Shown here: one piece after another, positions 25,901 through 37,900 of the stretch | Numbering within the stretch: the stretch's first letter is position 1 | Layout: every line of letters begins with the position of its first letter | Source of the DNA: Haematobia irritans | Taxonomy: Eukaryota; Arthropoda; Insecta; Diptera; Muscidae | DNA length: 64,000 nucleotides | Assembly: GCF_050003625.1 (NCBI RefSeq) | Contig: NC_134397.1 | Coordinates: forward strand, 222,022,537 to 222,086,536 | Reading direction: 5' to 3' | Program-made: the position numbers and the translations under genes | Notes under the pieces: model-generated | What the model saw: only the letters and a program-made list of their open reading frames with translations | Database searches by the model: none | What the model was told of the DNA's origin: nothing

Positions 25901-28900
25901 CTGCGAGCATCCTTTTGAGGTCTGAGAACACGAAAAAGTCGCTGGGGCCAGATCTGGAGAATATGGTGTGTGGGGAAGCAATTCGAAGTCCAATTCATGA
26001 ATTTTTGCCATCGTTCTCAATGACTTGTGGCACGGTGCGTTGACTTGGTGGAACAAAACTTTTTTCTTCTTCATATGGGGCCGTTTTGCCGCGATTTCGA
26101 CCTTCAAACGCTCCAATAACGCCATATAATAGTCACTGTTGATGGGGTTTCCCTTCTCAAAATAATCGATAAAAATTATTCCATGCGCATCCCAAAAAAC
26201 TAAGGCCATTACTTTGCCAGCGGACTTTTGAGTCCTTCCACGCTTCGGAGACGGTTCACCGGTCGTTGTCCACTCAGCCGACTGTCGATTGGACTCAGGA
26301 GTGTAGTGATGGAGCCATGTTTCATCCATTGTCACATATCGACGGAAAAACTCGGGTGTATTACGAGTTAACAGCAGCAAACACCGCTCAGAATAATCAA
26401 CACGTTGTTGTTTTTGGCCAAATGTGAGCTCGCGCGGCACCCATTTTGCATAGAGCTTCCGCATATCCAACTATTGATGAATGATATGACCAACACGTTC
26501 CTTTGATATCTTTAAGGCCTCTACTATCTCGATTAGCTTCCTTTTACGGTTATTCAAAATCATTTTGTGGATTTTTTGATGTTTTCGTCGGTAACCACCT
26601 CTTTCGGGCATCCACTGCGTTCACCGTCCTCTGTGCTCATTTCACCACGCTTGAATTTTGCATACCAATCAATTATTGTTGATTCCCCTGGGGCAGAGTC
26701 CGGAAACTCATTATCAAGCCAAGTTTTTGCTTTCACCGTATTTTTTTCCTTCAGAAAACAGGATTTTATCACAACACGAAATTCCTTTTTTCCATTTTTT
26801 CACAATAACAAAAGTTGCTTCACAAAAGACGTTCTATCTCACAAACTAATTGACTTACAGACGTCAAATTTTTACACGAATCATTTGAAGGTTGGTACTA
26901 TATAAAAATAATATGCATTTAATACTAGCGACGTCATATATGTATCAGACCGGGGACTTATCAGCCAATCTGTTAAAAAGGGATATATAAAATCCACTTT
27001 TAGTAGGTTACGAACATAATGTGAATCTAACTCCCTGAAACGACAACATTTATTTCTATTTTAGCTGTGAAATTAATTTGCCTGTAATCTTATTTAGATG
27101 ATTTGTTACATTTTTGTTTATTTCTACAATATTCGTTTCTATTCAAGTAATGTTCATATTGCAGCATTACTCGCCATATTTTGATCCATTGTTATCGGCT
27201 AGAGAAGTCAATATTTGCGAGATTTGGTTGCCTGAGGCAATAAGTGGTTATTTTGCAAACGTTGGTATATCTACAAATAAGTGATTACATATTAGGTGCA
27301 CACAGAGAAGATATTAGTTGAAAATCGATTGTTGTAATGAAAATTCTGCATTTACAATGAAATCACAGTTGTGTCAATCTATTTACTTTATTTACAACCA
27401 TTATTTCGTTTCTGTTTCCATTTGGTGCTTATTATTATAGATTTTTGTTTGTAATACCAGTCAAATAGTTGTCTGAACTAATTGCCTCTCTTACGAAAAT
27501 TTTTTATCGAATTCGATACGCACAACCAACCTTATAAATCTTTTATAACTGTCATTTAGTATTCAGCACTAACAATTGGTTTTCAGAGCCGAATTCCTTT
27601 GGAAATATTTTTAAATGTCAAACAATTTATTACTAATTCTTCAATGTTGAAGGAAAACGTGTTTTTTTAATTTAAAGTAAAAACCACAGGAAACGGATTA
27701 TATTTCAGCCATATCTAAGTTTATTTGAGTCCTTGGTGGAGTGCCACTCAAACATTTTCACGAACAACTCGCGCAGGCTTGAGGATACTCAATGCTACCA
27801 GTTAGATAAATAGTGCGCATCTTAAATTGTTTAGGATCAAATGCAGATTGAGTTGTATTATTTTTAGATGTGGAACAATTTTATTGTGCGAAAACAATGA
27901 TAACGACTTTAAAGATAATCTCCACATCTGCCGTTTATCTATGAAACCCAAAAGGAAGTGACCATGGCGAGTAGATTCTTATTCATTTTTTAAAACTACA
28001 CTCTAATTTTCTGATTTAATTTGTTGTGGTTTTAGACGGGATGTGTTGGCCAATTTTTCTGATATACCACATAGTGGTCAGTTCGGACTCCAATTATAAA
28101 TACTACTGAACGAAGAGCTCCAAAGATTTAACTTCAATTGCCTTTAATAATGATCATTGTTTTAAATTGTTATCAATGTATTGTATTTAGGTATAAAGTT
28201 ATTTTATGTACCTTTCTATCATTTAAAAATATAAAAAAATACAATATTTTGAGGAAAAATTAATTTTCAATTCGGTTAAAATGCTAGTAAAGTTGGGTGA
28301 TACAACCAAATGAACAAGGGGCAACGACCAATTTCATTGTCTAATACAACTAACCCCATGTATAGTATTAGTTGGATTTCCCATAATTCGATTGAGACGA
28401 CCGAATTTATCGGGTATCACAACTACCAACAGTAAGTTGCTGCAACTGCCAAAAGGAGGTTGGCAATAAATTCGGTTATCACAACCAATCTGTATTCTCT
28501 GTGTGATTATAGGCTTTAAAAGCACTAATTATTTCATGGCCAAAGGTATGCCTGGGGAGAAGTACTTGCCTCCTAGGACTTGCGTATGTAAATGTAATCC
28601 GGAGCGATGCCAATTAATAAGTGGTTATTCATTTTTAAACAGGCTTACCTACAAAATTACCGGGTAATGAGAGTTTTTGCTGGGAATCTTTCAAAAAGTT
28701 TAAAAATTATGATAGTTTTCTATTTGGTTTTCATAACAATTTTCTGCTAGTCTTGGTGTTAAGCATGACCGTCAACAAACCGAAGGCCCTCATATCTAAG
28801 ATTTTGTAAATACTTCTGTATTGACTCTGGTATATCCATAAACGGTGATAACATACAGAAAATTACATTTGTTTTTACAATTTTGTGTCCCTTCCACTTC

Positions 28901-31900
28901 ATTCAGTTCAATTCTACCGGCAAAAGCGGCATTGGTGAAATTTTTCAGTAAAAAGGAATTCGAAGCAATTGTGAAAATTGGAAAGTGTATACGAGCTGCT
29001 ATGCTATGTACCCCTTTTATGCGATAGGATTGGAGTAGAGATACAAACCGTGAAACCTTAGAACACACAAAATTTCCATGCATCCCATTCACATTCTCAT
29101 TCTTTTTTTCCACTGGAGTAATAAAATCAATTTCGTACACAAACCAAAAAAAAAAAAAAAAAAAATACAACAAAAAAAAAACGGATAAAGTAATAAAATA
29201 AAATTGGCTACGCCAAAGAATTTACAGATCACAATGAAATGTTTTCCAACACCACCAAAGAAATTCCATGTATCTTAGATATAGAGGCAAGTACAAACAT
29301 ATCTCCATTGAAAATGTTCAATAGTTTGAATAAACAAAGATAAAAAAACATATGCAAAATTATGTTATTTCTTTATGGGCCGTTAAGCCTGTTTCAGTCG
29401 GTACAAAAATCAAATATACACCCACCTCCATTATCCCCCATATTGAAATGGTTCTAACATCGTAATAGAAGGCGATAAAAAAAAAACTTTCAAACACATG
29501 TAAAAATTCGTAAAATGGGATATGTTTACATAAAAGGAAGGGGTTTTTGTAAGAAGGGAAGGGTTTCTCCAATGAAAAACTTTTGTTGAGTTTACATTTA
29601 GCTCACTTTTAAATAATTTCGTTTTTTTTATTGCGGTTTATAAACAATACTGCTTTGTTCCAAAGATTTTGTCTTTACACTAACGATTTTCATATCCTCA
29701 GAAAGTCAACGAAATTTTTTATAGCCGATTTAAATTAGTTGATTTTAGTTTGAATTTTGCCAACACTTAAAAAAAGTTTACTTGGATCCAAAGATTTTGA
29801 CCTTCTCTTAAGGATTTTGGTATTGATTCCCAGGCAAAGATGCGGCTTCTTTAAAATAAAGACATTTTTAGCGACCTATCTGGCCTTAAATCTAGGATCA
29901 ATACAATAGAAATGAGGATTCAGATCTCATTTATCGAATTTTCATTTTATATTAATAAAGCTATTCACGCACAAACAAATGCTAAAGTCTCAAAAAAAGT
30001 CTTAGTCTATATTTGAAGCTTTTTTATCTTAAAGATTCAATATTTTAGATAATTTAAGGACGATTTCTTTAAATAAAAAATGTGTTTCTTTATTTTTGTT
30101 CAAAGACAGGTGACTTTAAAAATATTTGAAATAAAGATTATAAACTTTGTTTCAATTGAAATGTCATTATTTTAAAGAAATTTGTTTTTAATAGTTTGTA
30201 AATTGCGCATCCTAAAATTTAGGTTGCATAATCTTTAATATTACGTAAATATTTTTTTCAGTGAAATATGAGAAAATTTTTATACCCTCCATCATAGGAT
30301 GGGGGGTATATTAACTTTGTCATTCCGTTTGTAACACATCGAAATAACATATTGCTCTAAGACCCCATAAAGTAAAGGGTGGTTAAATTTTCAAGGGCCG
30401 ATGTTGCTTTTGAATAAAACACAAACTATTTAGGAAATTATTGTAATTTTATTTTATTATGATATATTGGTATTACTCAATTAAGTATGGAACAAAATAT
30501 CGGCCAAATGGGCGCCGCGACCTCGGTGGAACACCTTCATCCGATGGTCCAAATTTTCGATGACGCTGAGGCATAATGGAGGTTCTATGCCGTTAATGTG
30601 CCCAATTATCTCATCCTTTAGCTCTTGAATTGTTGCTGGCTTATCGACGTACACCTTTTCTTTCAAATAACCCCAAAGAAAAAAGTCCAACGGTGTCAAA
30701 TCACATGATCTTGGCGGGCAATTGACATTGACATTCAACATCGGCCCTTACAATTTAACCACCATTTATATATATTCTGGGTCGTGGTGAAATTCTGAGT
30801 CTATCTGAGCATGTCCGTCCGTCCGTCTGGTGAAATCACGCTAACTTCCGAACGAAACAAGCTATCGACTTGAAACTTGGCACAAGTAGTTGTTATTGAT
30901 GTAGGTCGGATGGTATTGCAAATGGGCCATATCGCTCCACTTTTACGTATAGCCCCCATATAAACGGACCCCCAAATTTGGCTTGGGGATCCTCTAAGAG
31001 AAGCAAATTTCATCCGATCCGGCTGAAATTTGGTACAAGGTGTTAGTATATGGTCTCTAACAACTGTGCAAAAATTGGTCCACATCGGTCCATAATTATA
31101 TATAGCCCCCATATAAACGGACCCCCAAATTTGGCTTGGGGATCCTCTAAGAGAAGCAAATTTCATCCGATCCGGCTGAAATTTGGTACAAGGTGTTAGT
31201 ATATGGTCTCTAACAACTGTGCAAAAATTGGTCCACATCGGTCCATAACTATATATAGCCCCCATATAAACCGATCCCCCGATTTGGCTTGCGAAGCCTC
31301 TAACAGAAGCAAATTTCATCCGCTCCGGCTGAAATTTGGTACATAGTGTCAGCATATGATCTCTAAAAACCATGCAAAAAGTGGTCCACATCGGTCCATA
31401 ATTATATATAGCCCCCATATAAACCGATCCCCCGATTTGACTTGTGGAGCCTCTAAGAGAAGCAAATTTTATCCGATCCGGCTGAAATTTGGTACATGGT
31501 CTTAGTATATGGTCTCTTACAACCATGCAAAAATTGGTCCACATCGGTCAATAATTATATATAGCTCCATATAAACCGATCCCCCGATTTGGCTTGCGGA
31601 GCCTCAAGGAGAAGCAAATTTCATCCGATCCGGCTGAAATTTGGTACATGGTGTTAGAATATGGTATCTTACAACCATGCAAAATTGGTCCATATCGGTC
31701 CATAATTATATATAGCTCCATATAAACCGATCCCCCGATTTGGTTTGCGGAGCCTCCAGGAGAAGCAAATTTCATCCGATCCGGCTGAAATTTGGTGCGT
31801 GGTGTTAGGATATGGTCTCTAATGGCCAGGCAAAAATTGTTCCACATCGGTCAATAATTATATACAGCCCCCATATAAACCGATCACCAGATTTGACCTC

Positions 31901-34900
31901 TGGAGTCTCTTGGAAGACCTAAATTCATTTGATTCAGTTGAAATTTGGTACATGGTGTTAATATATAGCCTCAAACACCAATGCAAAAATTGGTCGAAAT
32001 CGGTCCATAATTATATATAGCCCCCATATAAACCGATCCCCAGATTTGACCTCCGGAGCCACTTGGAAGAGCAAAATTCAACCGATTCGGTTGAAATTTG
32101 GTACGTGATGTTAGTATATGGTACCCAACAACCATGCAGGAATTGGTTCATATCAGTCCATAATTATATATAGCCTCCATATAAACCGAGCCCCAAATTT
32201 GACCTCCGGTGCCTTTTGGAGAAGCAAAATTCATCCGATCTGGTTAAAATTTGGTACGTGGTGGTAGTATATGATATTTAACAACCATGCCAAAAGTGGT
32301 CCATATCAGGCCATAATCATATGTAGCCCCCATATAAACCGATCCCGAAATTTGGTTTTGGAGCCACTTGGAGGAGCAAATTTCATCCGAGTCATTTGAA
32401 ATTTGGTACATCTATAGCTATATATAGCCATCAGATAAATCGATCCCCAATCACACAAAAATTGGTTCATATCAAGTTCATAATTGTATATAGCCCCCAT
32501 ATAAGCGACCCCCATATTTCAATTCTGACTCTCTACTTACCGTGCAAAATTCCATATCGATTCGTAATTATTTGTAGACTTACTTATACATACCTTTTTT
32601 GTCTAACAACTAACTCGGTTCCAAAGATTTTGTCTTTACTTTAAAAAAATTGGTATTGATTCCGAGCCAAAGAAGCGGAGAATACAAGTAAGGATACTTT
32701 TAAGACACAATTCTCTTTTAAAATCGGGTTTTGTGTACTTGTTCTAGGAAGCAATTTTAATTTTTCGTTTTTTTTTAGCTTTTTTTCTTCATATGCTATC
32801 AAAGTCCTTTAAAAACGAGTTAACGGCAACTTTATTTTCCAAATTAGGACTCGACTTCCAGTAGAAATTATGCTATGTTTGAAGTAAAAAACTTCTTTAA
32901 AATAAAGTTTTGAAAAACATGTCCTATATTTGAACGATTTTTTGCTTTGTAGTCAAGATGCAAAAGGACAACAAGTTTAAAGACAATTTCACTAAATTTA
33001 AAGAATTTTTCTGAATTATTAAAGTCAAGTTGACCTTAGCCTATAAATTTTTTCTTTCATGTTAAGATACCCATTTTTAAGTCAAATCACTTAATTATAA
33101 GGCAAAATGACTTCATTGAAAACTTTATCGACTTTTGGACAAGGAAAATAACTTTATTTTAGAGAAATGCGTCTTCTATGCTAAGCAAAATTTGTATTCG
33201 TATTTTAAAGACATGAAATCTTTGACCTCACGACAATATTTTTTTCAGTGTATGGACTAACTCACAATTTAGAAAACGATGTTAAGAAGTTTTAAGATAA
33301 CACAACCCAAGTATTTCGATTGTGGATGAAAATCTTTCGTATAAGTTTTTACGTAATCCATGGTGGAGGGTACATAAGATTCTGCCTGGCCGAACTTACG
33401 GCCGTATATACTTGTTTTAGACAAAATTGTCTTTAATATTGTGTAATTGTCATGCCGTAAAATTAAATTTGCATAACCTTTCATATTCATGCAACATGCA
33501 ACGATGAATGATCAACGATTTGCTCCAATCTCCCCCCCTGAGGCATATTTAGATAGATTTTCACATAGAGATTCCATGAATATAGCATTGGAAAAAGAAG
33601 ATTTGAAAAAAAAAGAAACCAAACAATTGGAAACAGAACACAAAAGAATGGAATATTCAAAATTAACATTCATGTTCAGGACAAAAGGACGATAGGACTA
33701 CGTTGTTATACTCCATTTCAGGGTTAAACAATTTGTTGCAAGAAGCGGCGAGAAGTGGTGATAAGCTGATAGAGAGCCAAGCACAAAGAAAAAAACTACA
33801 TCGAAACGAATCTCAACGCAGGCCGATGACAATTCCTAATTCTTCAGTTATAGTATGGGTGGACAAGTCCTGTTTGCTAAGCAAATGAATCGCTGTAGTT
33901 CGTCCTATTTGCACTGTTGTTATTGTTTACTTACATAGCATAAAGCGTAACAAACTGAATAAGACTAAAAAAGGCAAGAAATATACGAAAGATATGCCTT
34001 TGTATGTGTGCAGAAAAATTGGGGTAATGGGTGGCGAGCTATACCCTGAAAAAATATTGACCGAATGTGAAAGATTATGGTACCGAAATTTTAGTATACG
34101 CAATTATACTAAATACTATTGAAATAAAGTAATTTTAATTAAAAGAAAGTTACTAATATTTACCTTAAGAATTGTTTTCTTTAAATGTAGGACACGTATC
34201 TTTGAAAATGTTCATCCCTACATTAAAAAAAGTTTACTTGGATCCAAAGATTTCGACCTTCCCTTAAGGATTTTGGTATTGATTCCGAGCCAAAGATGCG
34301 GCTTCTTTAAAATAATGAAATTTTTTAGCGACCTATCTGGCTTTAAATCTAGAACAAATAAAATTAAAATTAGGATACAGATCTCATTTATCAAATTTTC
34401 ATACTCTCTTCGGGGTTTATTAATAAAGGTACTCACGTACAAACAAATGCCAGTTTAAAAATCTAAATTATAACGGATACTTCAAAGTAAAAAAGGTTTT
34501 CATAATTCCAAAAAAGCTTTAAACCAAATACGCTAAATCCTCAAAATAAGTCTTAGCCTATATTTGAAGCGTTTTTATCTTAAATCTAAAGTTTCAATAT
34601 TTCAGTTAATTTAAGGGCAATTTCTTTAAATCAAAAATATGTTTCTTTACTTTAAGGAAAATTAGTCTTAGTTCAAAGACATGCGACTTTAACGGAGGGA
34701 CGAAAATTTGCAAAATTTGTGTCCTATTTAATAAAAAAATTTTTTTGAAGCAAAGATTATAAACTTTATTTTTATTAAAATTTAATTATTTTAAAGAAAT
34801 TTGTCCTTAATATCCTAAAATTTAGGTTGCGTAATCTTTAATATCACGTAAATATTTTTTAGTGTACGTTAAAGTCTTATGCCTTTGAAGTAAAGCCAAT

Positions 34901-37900
34901 TTCCCTTGCAGTAAAGAAAATCTTTTTTGATTTAACGATATAATCTTTAAATTAAAGGAGGAATTTAATTTCTAGACAAAAAAAACAAAAAAGCTTTAAA
35001 AATGGTTAATACTTATTTTGAGGATTTTGCATCTGTGGTTTAATGCTTTTTTTAATTAGGAAAACTTTCAGAATTCTAATTTTATATTTATAGAATTAAA
35101 AAAAAATTAAATCTATAGAATTAAAAATTCATATATATAGAAAAAAGTGAATCCTATTTTTCACCACATTATCTCTTAGTTTATGGAATTATTATGTTTT
35201 GAGAAAGTTTTCTTAACCTTAATAATTTTTTGCGCACGTTATTTAACTTAACTAAAATAGGAGGAAATTATACACAAATGAAGCATACGGATGTACTCAA
35301 TTCGTGTCTACAACAAAATAGTTCAGAATTTATTAAAATTTTTAAAGTTTTCCAATAATGCGCCCATCTTGAACTTCGTATAACACTAAAGACATTTTTG
35401 CAGTTTTGAACTCAAATATTTTCTTTCACACTACGAAATTTTCTTTTACACGTGAAAAAAAAAATAATTATGATTAATAAATTTTCTTGAATCTGTCGAA
35501 AAATAGTTATTTATTTTTGTGAACTCGGCGTGACATTTGCGTTTGTAAAGGTTAGGTTAAAATGGCAGCCCGATTAAGTTTCAGGCTCACTTAGACTATT
35601 CAGTCCATTGTGATACCACATTAACTAAGAGTACCTATTACATATGGGCACTTCTAGTTTTAACCGCTGAACCTTATCGATTATGCTGAACCAACCAGAT
35701 TGTTCCAAAAACATTAGCAGACTGCTTAAGTTAACGTTTTCCAGGTCCGCCAGTTATCTAAAGTTATATGCCTCTAAAATTTGCTTACTCCAAAAAATGC
35801 AGGACACTCACACAAGAGGTGTTCAATTGATTCCTTTTCCTCCGCATGATGACAGCTCATACAATAGTCATTACACTTCGCGCCAATAGTTTTTGCAAAA
35901 TCGCCTATAAGGCTGCGACCCGTTATAGCAGACATCAGAAGTGAAATCTGACGTCTTGACATTTGTCATCATAACAGCCTTCTCACACAGTAAGAGCTTG
36001 CAGGTAGCCAGAGGCATACCAACAGATTCTAGTTCCCCTGGAATATGTAAGGTAGTTCCTAGCCTTGCTAACTCATCCGCTTCGCAGTTCCCGGTATGTT
36101 CCTATGGTCAGGCACCCATATTGGCCTTTTTCGAGTTAAGGAACACTGAATCCAAGGATTTTATTGCAGGTTTACTGTCTGAGTATATATTAATGCCAAC
36201 ATTTGTTGGAACATTACTTCTCAGCCAATTCGCCACCTCTCTTATTGCTAATATTTCAACCTGAAAAACACTACAGTGATTAGGTAATCTTTTCGCTATT
36301 CGAAGGTTGACACTACAGTGAGTAGGTAATCTTTTCGCTATACGAAATTCCAGGTCGTTAGAATATACTCCGAAACCCACTTTCCCATGCAATTTGGAGC
36401 CATCAGTGTAGAAATCTATATGACGTTTATTCCCCGGCGTCTGTGGGCACCACGCCTCACTGTTGCGAATTAGAGTTTCAAACTTTTTGTCGAAAGGTGG
36501 TTTCGCCAGAGTGTAATCCACTACGTTTGGCACATCTGTCATTTTTTTTTTGAGGACCGAACTGTGACCGTACTTTTTTTCCGACCACAGCGATAGCTCG
36601 CGCAAACGCATAGCCGTTGTTGCAGCTGACTGTTTGGCCAAAATGTCTAAAAGCAATAGATGCAGCATGACATTAACCCTCTAATGCCCAAGCCCGCCTT
36701 TAGGCGGTCTTCATTTAATAAGGAAGCTTTTATTAAAACACACCTTAAGACAACAAAAATGAGCAAAATAAAAAGAAAACTTATTCTAAACTATTCAAGA
36801 AGCTTTGCAGCATATGCTGAATTTACCGGTATAAATTTTTCTTGCTTAGTTCTCTTGCTTTTGTGTCGTTAACATTGAACATTTAATCAGCTGGCAAAAA
36901 AATTGGGGCATTAGAGGGTTAAGGGAATCTGTTCCTGTCTTACTGAATGCGCCTGAGATACACAAGCAAGCCATACGTTGCACTTTATCTAAACTGGTCG
37001 GCTGCTGAAGTGCCGGCCACCAGACTACAACAACATACAGCGTTATAGGTCTAACCACTGCCGTGTATAGCCAATGCACAATTTTCGGTTTTAGTCCCCA
37101 CTTTTTTCCTATAGCCTTTTTACACGAGTACAAAGCCACCGTTGCTTTTCTCGCCCTTTCTTCAATATGAAGCTTAAAGTTCAGCTTCCTGCCCAAAATA
37201 ACGCCAAGGTATTTTGCACACTCCCCCCTGAGGATATGGACTTAACCGTGGGAGTTTTGCGATCTTTGCAGTACATGACTAGTTCTGTCTTTGCAGGATT
37301 TACCCCAAGATCATTCTCTTTCGCCCATTTTTCAGTCATGCGGAGGGCTCTCTGTATAATATCTCTAATTGTGGATGGAAAATTTCCCCTGACTGCTAGA
37401 GCCACAACATTTGCGTATGCCACCACTTTCATCCTTTCTTTTTCTAGGGAAACCAGAAGGTTGTTTATAGTAACATTCCAAAGAAGAGGTGATAGAACTC
37501 CTCTTTGGGGAGTGCCTCTGTTCACGATCAGCTGATTGGTCGGAATTCTTTCGTACTCGAGTGAGAGGCTTTTCCCGCTTTAGGTATGAAAACTATTTTT
37601 GTTTCCCTCCATTTTTTTGGAATATATGCTAAGTTTATACATCCTTTATATATCACCGTCAACCAAGGGATAATTCTGTGAGTCACTGCTTGTAACTCCG
37701 CCGGAGTAATTCCATCAGGTCCGAGGTTTGCGTTTGTAATACAGTTTAGTTAACATTTTCTAAAATTAACCAAAATTTTCTTTCCTGGCGGGGTCACTGT
37801 TTTTTTGAGTGTAGTTTCAAAGCTATATAATTCTCTGAACGATGTCTTTATTTTAATGAAGGGCCATCTTTGGCTCGGAATCAATACCAAAATCCTTAAG

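Larger units (their letters stand above)
30277..33419 (+). mobile_element. 153-bp tandem-repeat element, TATACCCTCC family
   Basis: The left end TTTTATACCCTCC has a CATCATAGGATG hairpin, and the right end is GGCCGTATATACTTGTTTTA. Between them are a conserved left arm, about ten units of a ~153-bp repeat (30948-32500), and two inserted elements (30375-30766 and 32608-33254). Partial copies: 56495-56911 and 63833-64000. Confidence 0.62.
35549..37726 (-). mobile_element. 5'-truncated non-LTR retrotransposon (RNase H-bearing LINE)
   Basis: Bounded by a 13-bp target duplication, TTTGCGTTTGTAA (35536-35548 and 37727-37739). On the minus strand it runs RT fragment, RNase H, zinc-knuckle tail, 3' UTR, and a terminal CCATTTTAACCTAACCT. 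It is 5'-truncated and carries an inserted MITE (36677-36918). Confidence 0.9.

Noticed and set aside
27178..27283. Short open stretch after a CAG acceptor-like site
   Set aside because: No donor in a suitable place, no homology, and not needed for a continuous Lerp frame.
37167..37535. Plus-strand 122-codon frame
   Set aside because: Antisense shadow of the LINE reverse transcriptase remnant.
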